This document shows positions 26,991-36,181 of a stretch of DNA of 64,000 bases, piece after piece. The first letter of the stretch is position 1; every line of letters starts with the position of its first letter. The notes beneath the pieces are model-generated. The model ran no database searches. It had not been told where the DNA came from and saw only the letters and a program-made list of their open reading frames with translations. The stretch covers positions 2,728,001 to 2,792,000 of the forward strand of contig NZ_CP102950.1 in NCBI RefSeq assembly GCF_024741795.1, read 5' to 3'. This DNA comes from Arthrobacter sp. CJ23 (lineage in GTDB: Bacteria > Actinomycetota > Actinomycetes > Actinomycetales > Micrococcaceae). The translations under genes and the position numbers were made by a program.

Positions 26991-27872
26991 ATGGAGCAAA
27001 GCATTGAAGGTGGGCACGAGCATCCAGCCATCAGCTTGGATCTGCCCGTTCCGGGTGAGGGTCATGTGGCTGCACTGTTTGAGCTCCAGGAGATCCACGA
27101 GCTCATATACGGCTTCCTGTACGACCGACGCGACAACCCGCCTACGATGGCCGAGATTCGTGCGTTTGATAGAACGCTTCGACACGCAGAGGACTCGACA
27201 GAGCGTAACCAAGTCGACCGCCGTGTGCGCGAGCTGTATCCGTACTTCAAAGTCACCAAGATCCGACTCCCCGGAGAGCGTGCACCTCGATATCTACTCG
27301 AGAGCCCCAAGGTGACGCCTCAATCTGGCTCAAAGATTCATATCAGCAAGGCCGTGCGTGCTCGGGTGCTTGCACCAGCCAAGTGTGCAATGTGCGGGAG
27401 AGCTCCCCTGGTTCACGATGTGGTCTTGCAAGTTGATCACAAACTTCCGCAGTCTTGGGGTGGCAACAACAACGAGGAAAACCTTCAACCCCTGTGCCAG
27501 GACTGCAATGCCGGCAAGAAGGCATGGTTCGCCACCTATGACGAGAACGCCGACGCCATCGCCCAGGCAACCCATCATCCAGAGCCCCAAGGACGAATTG
27601 CGCTGCTGCTGCGAGCCTTCGGTGGTGACCTCGTACCGAGCGACTTGATCGGCGTTGTCGCCTCAATGGGTGCGTTCCAGGAGGACTGGCAGCGTCGACT
27701 ACGTGACCTCAGGACGCTCGGCTGGAAAATCAAGCACAAGAATGTCCATATCAAGAAGGGAACACGTCGGGTTCAATCCAACTACTCCTTGGTGGCGGAA
27801 GGCGTGTTCCCTGATTCCTTTCAAAGGGCACTTGCCAACGCTGAAGCAGGCCTACCCGTCGACAATGGCTGA
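26991..27872 (+). CDS. HNH endonuclease
   Basis: 293 residues. CAMCGRAPL provides a zinc-knuckle-like CxxC, followed by LQVDHKLPQSWGGNNNEENL and PLCQDCNAGK, the HNH beta-beta-alpha metal core with its second CxxC. The N-terminal part (about residues 1-90, including LQEIHELIYGFLYDRRDNPP and VRELYPYFKV) looks like a helical DNA-binding region, and the last third is mixed helix. Divergent from the NaeI-site methyltransferase (203 bp gap), which suggests it belongs to the restriction-modification locus, as HNH nucleases often do. The ATG at 26991 is chosen because the sequence before it looks non-coding. Confidence 0.8.
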   Translation: MEQSIEGGHEHPAISLDLPVPGEGHVAALFELQEIHELIYGFLYDRRDNPPTMAEIRAFDRTLRHAEDSTERNQVDRRVRELYPYFKVTKIRLPGERAPRYLLESPKVTPQSGSKIHISKAVRARVLAPAKCAMCGRAPLVHDVVLQVDHKLPQSWGGNNNEENLQPLCQDCNAGKKAWFATYDENADAIAQATHHPEPQGRIALLLRAFGGDLVPSDLIGVVASMGAFQEDWQRRLRDLRTLGWKIKHKNVHIKKGTRRVQSNYSLVAEGVFPDSFQRALANAEAGLPVDNG

Positions 27873-27999
27873 GCCCGGGACTTCATCGCTGCTGGTCCTA
27901 AATCTACGCAGGAAGCCCGGAGGATGGATCGTTGTCACGGGTGCAATGCCGCTATACGCCAAAACGTGACTGTCGTACCTTCATGGGAAGCTGTTCCGC

Positions 28000-28749
28000 A
28001 TGACAGATTTCATTCGCAAACCAGGTCTCGCTTACATCTCGTGGAACGATTGGGTAGCCATGGACCAGCAGCGCTCTGCCGTTGGCTTCCTTGCCGAATG
28101 GCTAGAGACTAGCCCGAATAAGGACGTGTCAGTCCATTCAGACCCTCGGAACCCGGACCACACCAAGGAACTGTTATCCGGTATCGAGGCTTGCGTCCCG
28201 GACGTTCGTATGGGCGATGCGTCGGACGTTGTCTCTGGTCTTCGTTCCGACTCGTCCGCGCTCATTCTGTTTCCCGACGAAGTCCTTGCCGAAACCATCA
28301 CTGACGGTGTTGACGTTGGCAACGCTGACCTGTGCTTGGTCCTTTGGCCAGGATTCGACCAGCTTGAGCTATGGCTTCAGGCTCACGGCGCAGTACAACT
28401 GCCTTCGGGGACGGTATCTGAACAAGGCTTCCTTGACCGGCTGCCAGGTGTCGTTCGCGTCGCCATTCAATGGCCACTGGAGATTTTGGATGAGGCCAGT
28501 GGCCTCAAGCACGGACGAGGTAAGGCTCAGGTCGTACAAACCCTGCAGCTACTTCACAGGGAGGGTTACGCCTATGAAGAGCGTGACCTGCTGCTGTATG
28601 CCTACAAGCTTGGCTACCGACAGCGCGACGTTCGCAAGCTCAGCGACTACATCCAGCGCATCCGTCAGAATCGGCGGATCGTGACGGGCGAGAATCGGCT
28701 GCGTGCTGACATTCTGAAGCAATGGGAAGCTGAAGCTAGGGAGCTCTGA
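28000..28749 (+). CDS. Uncharacterised protein
   Basis: 249 residues, soluble. VSGLRSDSSALILFPDEVLAE and LCLVLWPGFDQLELWLQAHG suggest an alpha/beta fold, and residues 165-249 are helical and strongly basic or acidic (YEERDLLLYAYKLGYRQRDV). A GGGAAG ribosome-binding sequence precedes the ATG by about 12 bp. Located directly after the HNH gene in the defence segment. No family is recognised. Confidence 0.6.
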   Translation: MTDFIRKPGLAYISWNDWVAMDQQRSAVGFLAEWLETSPNKDVSVHSDPRNPDHTKELLSGIEACVPDVRMGDASDVVSGLRSDSSALILFPDEVLAETITDGVDVGNADLCLVLWPGFDQLELWLQAHGAVQLPSGTVSEQGFLDRLPGVVRVAIQWPLEILDEASGLKHGRGKAQVVQTLQLLHREGYAYEERDLLLYAYKLGYRQRDVRKLSDYIQRIRQNRRIVTGENRLRADILKQWEAEAREL

Positions 28750-29132
28750 TCAGGACGTCTGCAGATACGAGCCGGCCCGCCGTCTACGCCGAGACGTCGC
28801 ATTGGCAGTCGAGGTCGTTGAACCACGGGCACGATACCGGTGATAGATCCCCCGATAGCAGAGCATCGCAAGGCGGAGTTTTCCACATGGGTCGATGACG
28901 GCCTTCTCCGTCCCGCTCTTGAATGTTGCAATTGGCCAATGGAATATGAAGACATCATCCGGATGGGCGAGATCAGACTGGACGTCATCCAAGAGCACGC
29001 CGATAGGCAATGCTCGTGCGGCCAGCTTTGGACAAGCTCATGAAGTACTCTGGGCAAGGAATTCTTCCTTGCCTGGTGAATCGGCGTCGGCCGGCACTCG
29101 ACATTCGTCTGGCTTCCTGACATCCTTCAGCC
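28750..29132. other. Interval without a clear gene
   Basis: Frames of 60-100 codons exist on both strands, but they lack family-like sequence, and no good ribosome-binding site is seen. Nothing else is supported here. Confidence 0.4.
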
Positions 29133-29327
29133 ATGGCATCGCGTCCTCCCCTGACAACGCATCAAATAGAAATTCTCGAGTGGATCCGTGACGGCTATGA
29201 TGAAAGCACGCCGCCCGATTACTCCCGTCGGATTTCGGCCGGGTGGTTAGCCCGCCGCGACCTCGTCGCCGTCAAGGGGCGAGGGCCAAACTGGGCCGCA
29301 TCCCTTGGTTTTCACTGGGAACCTTGA
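29133..29327 (+). CDS. Short winged-helix-like protein, diverged N-terminal copy of the gene at 16484
   Basis: 64 residues: LTTHQIEILEWIRDGYDESTPP then SAGWLARRDLVAVKGRGPNWAA. It lines up with residues 1-62 of the 411-residue protein at 16484-17719 (same spacing of hydrophobics and a shared PP followed by xLxxRxLV), but lacks the linker and coiled coil. The DNA is clearly diverged, so it is not a recent duplicate. Either a small stand-alone DNA-binding protein or the 5-prime end of a broken gene. Confidence 0.45.
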   Translation: MASRPPLTTHQIEILEWIRDGYDESTPPDYSRRISAGWLARRDLVAVKGRGPNWAASLGFHWEP

Positions 29328-29335
29328 CGAGCCGG

Positions 29336-30160
29336 TTAGTGTGGCTGATATGTACCGAATGATTCGCATGGAATCTCAGGCTTCGAGAAAACTAATGCCG
29401 TTCCAGTTGTGGAAGTTCCCTGGCCCTTCTCAGTAATGCAGGTACCAGAAACGCGGTCGAACCCCCAGTTTGATTCAACGGTCAGAGTCAAATACTTTGG
29501 CGTCTTTAATGCCTCAATAACTGAATCCGACGAGTCTTCTGGAACGTCTTGCAGGGACGTCGTGTACGAAAACAGCGTTGATTTGATCTTAGTGCTGTAT
29601 GGCGCCGAAAGAGTTCCCCCTGCCGGAAGATCAAACTGGCCGGTTTGGGACTTTTGGTTTCCAAGAAAAGCACCAGAGAATCTTACGTAGCAAGTATCGC
29701 CTGCGCGGTGGGCCTCCCCGGCCAAGGACGTTCGGGAACACACCGGGCTCGAGGCATCGTAAAAAGCGGTGGTCACAAAAGTCATTCCACGAGGCTGGAC
29801 ACCTCGTCCAGCGGTTGTGTTGGCCAGCGTTGCCGTCCCCGCAGATGCAAATAGTATCGAGGTCTTGCCAGGATCGGAGTTGCTGGGATCTACCGAAACT
29901 GTATTTAGCGCCCATTCACTGCGAACTTCGAAGGTGAATCCTCGTTCAGTCTTGAGCACAGCTGTCCCGACCACCTCGAGAATTGCCCTGTTTGAGGGGG
30001 CGTTTACCGATGGCGCAGTGGGCACTGCAGGTACCGGCAAGGTCGCACTCGGTGAGCCCGACGGCGTTGAAGACGGACCTGACCCTCCGCAACCCACCAT
30101 GATCAGAGAACAGACAGCAAGTGTTCCTGCCATGAGATATGAGTTCCCGGCTAACTTCAT
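29336..30160 (-). CDS. Secreted lipoprotein of unknown function
   Basis: 274 residues from the ATG at 30160. N-terminal signal with a lipobox (CSLIMVGC), then a Ser/Pro/Thr-rich linker (GSPSATLPVPAVPTAPS) and a mature domain with a GGTLSAPYS region and two possible Cys pairs. Starts upstream (MGES, MQVR) are possible. Predicted attachment is to the outer face of the cytoplasmic membrane. No recognised family. It may form a cell-surface part of the mobile element. Confidence 0.65.
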   Translation of the reverse strand: MKLAGNSYLMAGTLAVCSLIMVGCGGSGPSSTPSGSPSATLPVPAVPTAPSVNAPSNRAILEVVGTAVLKTERGFTFEVRSEWALNTVSVDPSNSDPGKTSILFASAGTATLANTTAGRGVQPRGMTFVTTAFYDASSPVCSRTSLAGEAHRAGDTCYVRFSGAFLGNQKSQTGQFDLPAGGTLSAPYSTKIKSTLFSYTTSLQDVPEDSSDSVIEALKTPKYLTLTVESNWGFDRVSGTCITEKGQGTSTTGTALVFSKPEIPCESFGTYQPH

Positions 30161-30375
30161 TGATTCCCCCATATGGTATTGGTGTCGAACTTGCAACAGG
30201 ATCCTAGCATCCGGTAGCTAACGCAGGATCAGAGGTTATGCCACAACTTTCGTCTTTTGCCAAATTGAAAGCACACATCAACATTCACACACACGAGTTC
30301 TCCAAACAGGAAAGACAGGCACTAATCTGTGCCGGCTGCGTAAAGTCGAAAATCGGCCTTCCGTGGATTCTCTGA

Positions 30376-31020
30376 CTACTTGAGGTAGCCGCTATCCACA
30401 ACTGCCGCCGACAGGTCGACCATCGCTTTCAACGCGGCTTCCTCTGACGCACCGGCACTCCCACTGGCAATCACAATCCTGGACACGCCGAATCCAAAGT
30501 ATCCCGTAGCATCACACCACGACTGTTCCTTGCCTGGAGTGCCGCCAGGAACGCTCTGCTTTGCTGAGTCCAGCAGAGCCTGTTGATCCACTTTGTAGCC
30601 ATCGGGGAAGGTGACGGCTGCCAACATTGCAAGGCCATGGTTGCCCTCTGGACTGGAACCCGCCCCAGCCTGCTGGTCTCCCCGTACGTACAGCGCGACA
30701 GATTCCACTCGCGCCAGGTCAGTGTCTTTGAAGCCCAACGACTGAAGGGTTCGCACGACTCCGTCTTTCACCGTTGTCAAGAATTCTTCCGTGGTGCGGT
30801 TCTTCTTGGCCGCCTCGTCTGACTGCGGGAGGGCCTTCCACACGGCGAAACCTTCATTGTCATCAACGCGGCGCGCATCTCCAATAGTTCGAGGCGGGAA
30901 TTCGCCCTGGCCAGCGGCAGCGATACCTCCTGATACCGAGCAGGAGGTGATTCCGGCCATGGCAAGTCCCGCCATGCTAAGTTTGATCGCGCTCCGGCGC
31001 GACGTGACGTTCAGGGGCAT
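30376..31020 (-). CDS. Tat-type lipoprotein of unknown function
   Basis: 214 residues. The twin-arginine pattern SRRSAIKL is followed by a hydrophobic region and lipobox-like AGITSC, so it is probably exported folded by the Tat pathway and lipid-anchored. The mature domain is soluble (DDNEGFAVWKALPQ, VESVALYVRGDQ). One Cys is in WCDATGYFGFGVS. The downstream lipoprotein on the same strand is 215 bp away, so they may share a transcript. No family recognised. Confidence 0.6.
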   Translation of the reverse strand: MPLNVTSRRSAIKLSMAGLAMAGITSCSVSGGIAAAGQGEFPPRTIGDARRVDDNEGFAVWKALPQSDEAAKKNRTTEEFLTTVKDGVVRTLQSLGFKDTDLARVESVALYVRGDQQAGAGSSPEGNHGLAMLAAVTFPDGYKVDQQALLDSAKQSVPGGTPGKEQSWCDATGYFGFGVSRIVIASGSAGASEEAALKAMVDLSAAVVDSGYLK

Positions 31021-31217
31021 GTCTTTGGTCTCCTGGCGGTGAAATGATGGAACTCCGGGAGATCAGGAATTCTCCTGGTCCGAAGCTAATACAAAATGAA
31101 CAGCGGAAAAATCTGCGAATAGGGCCGAACGTCGGAGGCGCATGGCTTTATGTTCGCAGGTGCCCTAACAATGACTGGTTATGGACGCCTGACCGTTGCG
31201 GCATGTTCTGACCGCGC

Positions 31218-31646
31218 CTAGTTGTTTGCGGCCGCTTGGTGGACAAATAGCGGCATATGCCCATCGTCCCCGTCAGTTCTCTCGAAGCGACGCCAGCCCA
31301 CCTTAGACCAGAAGTAGTCCGCGTCGTAGGAAAATGTGAAGAGGTCACAGGATGGATACTGACCTACAACCAGTTCGATTGCTTGGCGGCCGAGTCCCTC
31401 TTTGATCCGATCATCACGGATCTGGAAGCGTGTGATTTCGGCATACGCGTCTGCCCGAGCGAGATTCACGTAGTCGGCAGCGAGAAAACTCGTGTGCTTC
31501 ACCTTGCATCGGCCAATCTCTTCTGAACCGACGCGAAATAGTAGATAGTCGTACGCTTCGCTGCCAGGATCGCGGGCCCACCAGTTATGCCTGAACCCGG
31601 GGATACCGTTGGCAAAGGATTCCGTGACATGAAGAGAGATGTTCAT
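31218..31646 (-). CDS. GNAT-like acetyltransferase
   Basis: 142 residues. IRDDRIKEGLGRQAIELVVGQ looks like the GNAT acetyl-CoA loop with helix, preceded by a beta strand pattern, and FSYDADYFWSKVGWRRFER is the typical C-terminal segment that ends in a Phe-Trp-x-x-x-Gly-W/F-like motif. Substrate unknown. It lies between two lipoprotein genes and the XRE repressor, on the same strand. Confidence 0.5.
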   Translation of the reverse strand: MNISLHVTESFANGIPGFRHNWWARDPGSEAYDYLLFRVGSEEIGRCKVKHTSFLAADYVNLARADAYAEITRFQIRDDRIKEGLGRQAIELVVGQYPSCDLFTFSYDADYFWSKVGWRRFERTDGDDGHMPLFVHQAAANN

Positions 31647-31754
31647 GGAGCCAATCTAGCGGCTGGAAATGAATGAACATCCATTTTCCGCATAATTACA
31701 AATCGAGCGCGGAATGCGTCGGCAATATAGCCATCACGCCGTGGGCAATGGAAG

Positions 31755-32033
31755 CTAACGGCCGACGGCAATGCCTTCAGGTTTCGGCAAGAGATCACTG
31801 AGCTCCACGTTCAGCACTTCTGCCAACGAGGCCAACACCTTGAGCTGCGGATTCGCCGCCTTAATTGGTGTCGACTTGCCCTTTTCGAGCAGCTGGTAGT
31901 GGTTGCGGGTGAGTCCGGCACGGTTCGCCAAGACTTCTTGTGATAGGCCGACATCCGTGCGGAGCCGATGCAACCGTAGGCCCACCTCGACCATGTAGGC
32001 CGCCCATGCTTCATCTGGATTTTCATTCGCCAT
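31755..32033 (-). CDS. XRE-family HTH transcriptional regulator
   Basis: 92 residues. The HTH is clear: LRLHRLRTDVGLSQEVLANRAGLTRNHYQLLEKGKS, ending LNVELSDLLP. It is divergent from the conjugation-type genes, with a palindrome and a sigma-70-like promoter between them, as expected of a mobile-element repressor. Start chosen at the ATG with a fitting N terminus. It probably controls its own transcription and that of the plus-strand genes. Confidence 0.85.
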   Translation of the reverse strand: MANENPDEAWAAYMVEVGLRLHRLRTDVGLSQEVLANRAGLTRNHYQLLEKGKSTPIKAANPQLKVLASLAEVLNVELSDLLPKPEGIAVGR

Positions 32034-32076
32034 CCTTCCAACTTCTGACAGCGCCAGATTTTCACTTGCATGATTT

Positions 32077-32088
32077 ATAATGCATTAT
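32077..32088. promoter_or_regulatory. Candidate XRE operator palindrome
   Basis: A perfect 12-bp palindrome (ATAATGCATTAT) about 44 bp upstream of the XRE repressor start, in the AT-rich divergent region between that gene and the plus-strand genes. Confidence 0.4.
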
Positions 32089-32127
32089 TAATTTGGCCAG
32101 ATTTGAGAGGTGGAAACCGTGAGCGTC

Positions 32128-32156
32128 TTTACAATATATGCCGTTTGTGGTATATA
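32128..32156 (+). promoter_or_regulatory. Sigma-70-type promoter
   Basis: TTTACA (32128-32133), a 17-bp spacer, and TATATA (32151-32156): good matches to the -35 and -10 consensus with the optimal spacer. It faces the plus-strand gene at 32261 and lies beyond the palindrome, fitting control by the XRE repressor. Confidence 0.5.
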
Positions 32157-32260
32157 TAAGGCATTGCCCGATAGTGGCGGTTGCAGGCATCGGCCTCCCG
32201 CGGATCGTGGCGGTCACCAACTTTCATGCGCCCATGTAAGCGCGCAAGGAACCCATTCAC

Positions 32261-33259
32261 ATGAGCATCGAACATCCAGAGCTCCACAAGACCAACGTCA
32301 GCCCGGCCGATTTGCCGGATCACGTCGAGCGAGTCGACGAAGCCTTCGACAACACCTCGCTGCCGCAGGCACACGCGGAGGGTCTCGTGGATAACCAGGT
32401 GCCCGATCATGCTCAGGACGTCATTGAGATGGCCTCGCCAGAGACCGCCAACTTCATCGAGCGCCACCAAGCGCCTGCCAGGAAGCGCCGCGGACTCCTT
32501 ATTGGCGCCAGCGCCACCGTGGCTGCCGGCCTCATTGCCGCCGGTGCGGTATTCGGCGTGAAGGCGGCGATCGACCAGCCAAAGAACAGCAGGCCACAGC
32601 CTGGCCCAGATACTGCCAGCAGTGCGTCTGTACTACCGGGCCCCGTCGAGACAGCGAAGGCGCCAGAGACGAAGGAGCCCACGGTACCAAGCCCAGAGAA
32701 TGGCTTTCCTGTGCCGACGGCAGAACAGATCAAAATCCCGGCGACCTTGACGCCGGAAGAAGTCGGACGTGCGTTCGAGCAGCGCCTCACCGCTTGGGTT
32801 ATGGCTGGGGCGACCAAGGAAAACGGAGAGAAGTGGCTCAACACCCCCGACAAGAACGCCTACATCACCGAGATCGCTACGCAGAACGCAAAACTCTTTA
32901 CCGACAACATGTACGTCAATGGTTGGGAGTCTAACCAGAGGCTGAAGAACGCCGCAAGATCATCCATTGACATAAGCGTTCAGCATGTACGCGCTTGGTT
33001 CAAGACCTCTGGTCATGTTTGGCCCGAGGACAAGGAGCCATATCACTCGTGGGAAGAAACCGGGGATATCAGGGTCGTGAGTAGCTCGCCGGACGGCGGT
33101 GTCCTCGAGATCACCAGCACCTCACGCAACAACGCCGAGAAGAACCGTGCGTCCACCGTCGAGATCGGCATCAACGACGGCGTCAACAAGACGATCACTT
33201 ACAGGCTGACGTACGTGAAGGAAGGCGAGACCTTCAAGATTTCCAATCTCGGTAAGTAG
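32261..33259 (+). CDS. Single-pass membrane protein, VirB8/TcpC-like candidate
   Basis: 332 residues. The cytoplasmic N terminus is about 75 residues long, a transmembrane helix follows at about 76-105 (RRGLLIGASATVAAGLIAAGAVFG), then a Pro/Ser-rich linker and a soluble domain. A type IV secretion VirB8/TcpC-like fold would be consistent with the single helix plus extracytoplasmic domain, and with the VirB6-like neighbour, but the sequence does not show it directly. ATG at 32261; it is the first gene behind the promoter at 32128-32156. Confidence 0.6.
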   Translation: MSIEHPELHKTNVSPADLPDHVERVDEAFDNTSLPQAHAEGLVDNQVPDHAQDVIEMASPETANFIERHQAPARKRRGLLIGASATVAAGLIAAGAVFGVKAAIDQPKNSRPQPGPDTASSASVLPGPVETAKAPETKEPTVPSPENGFPVPTAEQIKIPATLTPEEVGRAFEQRLTAWVMAGATKENGEKWLNTPDKNAYITEIATQNAKLFTDNMYVNGWESNQRLKNAARSSIDISVQHVRAWFKTSGHVWPEDKEPYHSWEETGDIRVVSSSPDGGVLEITSTSRNNAEKNRASTVEIGINDGVNKTITYRLTYVKEGETFKISNLGK

Positions 33260-33288
33260 CCTTCTCGAATGTTCGTGTTTGTGCTTAA

Positions 33289-36111
33289 ATGTATGCACGA
33301 ATGCGCGTCAAAAATTCACATAGGCTCGATACACCACTGAAGGCAGGCCCCACCGGGGCCTGCCTTCAGTGGTTTAGGACCCTAAACCGTTCGGCCCGGT
33401 TCGCCGCGGTGCTTCTCCTCGCGGGCCTGATGATCCTTGCTGGCCCCGCCCAGGCGGCCAACGCCGCACCGACCGGCTCGCTGTCGCCGGCGGATCAAGC
33501 CAAGTCGTTCGCTTACTACAAGGCGCTGCGCTCGTGCATGGGTATGGGCTTTTACAAGAACTCCCTGGGGACCTTCGGCAGCGAAAAGATGAGCCAGCAG
33601 AATGCCACCGATTTCGAATGGTTCAATGGCCGCCAGGGGCCAGCCACGGTCAACGGCATCAACGTCGGAGCGTTCAACGACCCGCGCGGCACCAGCGGCG
33701 ATGGCAACCAAAACTGCGGCGACAGCGAAGGGCGGGCCTGGATCAAGGCCGCGGCTGGCCTGTGGGGCTACGACAGTGGCCCGAAGCTGCTTTGCCAGCT
33801 TGGCTTCACCCGTGAGCAATCCGGGGTGTCCTGTGACGACACGACTGCCGGGGCCAACAACGACTTCATCGCACCCGGCGGGCACGACCGATACCTCGAC
33901 GAAGGGACGAACAAGCTCGACGACTTCTGGAAAGGCCACCTTCAGTCCGGAACTACCGACATCGGCAGTATCACGGCGAAAGGCGGCGCCTACCGCCTCT
34001 ACCTCGACAATCTCAAGAGCCAGTGCCGGCTTTCACCTGGCGGAAGCGACTACACCATTCAGGAGTTCGCTACCGGGGCAACAACACCCACCCCGGCCAA
34101 GTACGGTTCGGCCGATCGCGACCGCGGGCCCGGCTACATGGTCACCATCTACGATGGCACGCAGATGTCGTGCCGCGATATTGCCAGCCAAATCTCCGAC
34201 CCGAACTCCGCCGTCGTGAAGGGCTATACCCTCTTCGCAAGCACCGGCGGAACTGACACCAACCAATCAGGCGGCGGAGATACCGAGTGTTTGAAAACAG
34301 GCACGTGCCCAGAGAACACGTCCTCATGCGCCATCGACGGCATCGGCTGGATTGTCTGTCCGGTGATCACGTTCGTCTCCGGGCTGGCTGACAGCATGTT
34401 TACGGTGCTATCGAACGATTTCTTGAAGGTCGGCACGAGCGTCGTCAACACCGACCCTAAGAAGGGGGCGACCACAACATACGAGACATGGAAGACCATG
34501 CAGGGCTTCGCCAATATCATCCTGGTGATCGCCTTCTTGCTCGTCATTTTCTCCCAGCTGACGAGCGTTGGCCTCAGTAATCTCGGCGTCAAGAAGATGC
34601 TCCCGAAGATCGTCATCGCGGCCATCCTGATGAACGTCTCCTTCTTTATCTGCCAGATCGCTGTCGACCTGTCCAACATCATTGGCTACAGCCTTAAAGA
34701 CATGCTGACCGGTATGGCGTCCCAGGCGAGCAGCGGAGCAGGCAAGGCCATCGACGCCGCCAGTGGCAACGTCCTTGGTGGGACCAACGGCTGGGCGAAT
34801 CTCGCCGGCGGCATCCTCGCGGCGGGCACCACAGTGGTGGCCGGCTATTTCATGCTTTCAATGCTCGGCGGTCTGCTGTTTGCGGCAGTGCTGGCATTGT
34901 TCATGATCTTGCTCATCCTGATAGCCCGCCAAGGCATCATCGTCCTCGCCATTGTCACCGCCCCGATCGCTATAGCTTTCTGGCTTCTGCCGAACACCAA
35001 AAGCCTGGCCACGAGCTGGTGGAAGATCTTCTCCCGCATGTTGCTGCTGTTCCCGATCATCTCCCTCATCTTTGGCGCCTCGACGCTGGCCTCTGTGATC
35101 CTGCGTGACTCCTTTGGCAGCTTCACGGAAGCCAACGGCAACGTGAACTGGCTCGGGCAGATCGTTGCGGCCGGCATCCAGGTCGTCCCACTGTTCCTTA
35201 CTCCGCTGGCCCTCAAGGGAGCCCTCGCGTCCGTGCCAATGCTTGGGAACCTTGCGAGCAAGATGTCCGGTCGGGCGAACGCCAACCTCGGCAAGAAGTT
35301 CGGGGATTCCTACCGGGGCAGCGTCTTTGGACGCGGTCGGGCGATCCGCAAACAGGCCAAGGCCAACTACCGAGACCGCAAGTTCGCCAAGAGCGTTGAA
35401 GGGGGCGGAGCAGCCGCCATCGCCGCAGGCGGGCTCGCCTCACTGGGCTGGACAGAATCGCAGCGAGCACAAAAGGAAGCAATTGTCCGTGCGGCCAGCG
35501 GCACGGCTGCTTCGGCACAGTCTGAGGCAGTCAAGCAACAGATGAAAGTCCTGCAAGACCACGTCGGCACCAATCCCGAGGACATCCTCAAGCACATCGA
35601 AGCCGGGCACAGCTCAATGAGCGACACCGACATGCAAGCAGCTTCAGACCTTCTCCTGGCCAGTGGCGGTACCGCTGAACTGCGCAAGATCATGCAGAAC
35701 CCGGCGATCATGCAACGGCACGCTCGTAGCGTCGTCGAATCATCTCGTCGTAACGAAAGCGTTGTTCGACAGAAGGCGCCAGATCTCGCGAACTGGGCGA
35801 GTACTGCCGCTGCAGCGCAGGGAAGTGCCTACCAGGGCGAGACTGTTGCCCCTACCTACTCAGGTGCTCAGGCATCCAAGCTCGTTGATCTGGACCCAGC
35901 CTCCGCAGAGGCCGGAAAGGCACATATCGACCCCAAAGAAGCCAGACGTGCTTTGGATAGCCAGGCGGCAATCAACATGAAGCCAGGCGTCCGTGCCGTC
36001 CTCGAGGAGATTGCAGAACCTCCACCAAGTACAAGCGGACCAACAAGCAGGCCATCACCTCCTTCGGGTGGCGGAAGTCCATCAGGACCAGCACCGGGAT
36101 CGCCTTGGTAG
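33289..36111 (+). CDS. Large polytopic membrane protein, VirB6/TrbL-like (conjugation)
   Basis: 940 residues. A cleavable-signal-like segment is around 40-57 (AAVLLLAGLMILAGPAQA), then an extracytoplasmic domain with many paired Cys (about 80-370), then about six to eight membrane helices (about 370-650), and a long basic, Ala/Ser-rich cytoplasmic tail. This is the layout of large VirB6/TrbL proteins in actinobacterial conjugative elements. The start is uncertain: a perfect 19-bp inverted repeat, terminator-like, lies inside the N-terminal codons (33333-33373), while the signal peptide needs the upstream Met. It probably forms part of the mating channel. Confidence 0.62.
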   Translation: MYARMRVKNSHRLDTPLKAGPTGACLQWFRTLNRSARFAAVLLLAGLMILAGPAQAANAAPTGSLSPADQAKSFAYYKALRSCMGMGFYKNSLGTFGSEKMSQQNATDFEWFNGRQGPATVNGINVGAFNDPRGTSGDGNQNCGDSEGRAWIKAAAGLWGYDSGPKLLCQLGFTREQSGVSCDDTTAGANNDFIAPGGHDRYLDEGTNKLDDFWKGHLQSGTTDIGSITAKGGAYRLYLDNLKSQCRLSPGGSDYTIQEFATGATTPTPAKYGSADRDRGPGYMVTIYDGTQMSCRDIASQISDPNSAVVKGYTLFASTGGTDTNQSGGGDTECLKTGTCPENTSSCAIDGIGWIVCPVITFVSGLADSMFTVLSNDFLKVGTSVVNTDPKKGATTTYETWKTMQGFANIILVIAFLLVIFSQLTSVGLSNLGVKKMLPKIVIAAILMNVSFFICQIAVDLSNIIGYSLKDMLTGMASQASSGAGKAIDAASGNVLGGTNGWANLAGGILAAGTTVVAGYFMLSMLGGLLFAAVLALFMILLILIARQGIIVLAIVTAPIAIAFWLLPNTKSLATSWWKIFSRMLLLFPIISLIFGASTLASVILRDSFGSFTEANGNVNWLGQIVAAGIQVVPLFLTPLALKGALASVPMLGNLASKMSGRANANLGKKFGDSYRGSVFGRGRAIRKQAKANYRDRKFAKSVEGGGAAAIAAGGLASLGWTESQRAQKEAIVRAASGTAASAQSEAVKQQMKVLQDHVGTNPEDILKHIEAGHSSMSDTDMQAASDLLLASGGTAELRKIMQNPAIMQRHARSVVESSRRNESVVRQKAPDLANWASTAAAAQGSAYQGETVAPTYSGAQASKLVDLDPASAEAGKAHIDPKEARRALDSQAAINMKPGVRAVLEEIAEPPPSTSGPTSRPSPPSGGGSPSGPAPGSPW
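33333..33373 (+). terminator. Perfect 19-bp inverted repeat (terminator or attenuator)
   Basis: ACCACTGAAGGCAGGCCCC and its exact complement with a 3-nt loop (ACC), followed by TT. It lies 73 bp after the previous stop but within the first codons of the VirB6-like frame, so it may act as an attenuator or the real start of that gene lies further on. Confidence 0.65.
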
Positions 36112-36181
36112 ACGGAGAGCACCGTGAGCCGCACGACCACAATCGCATCAACAAGCAGTAAGCACGTAACGGAGATTTCGA

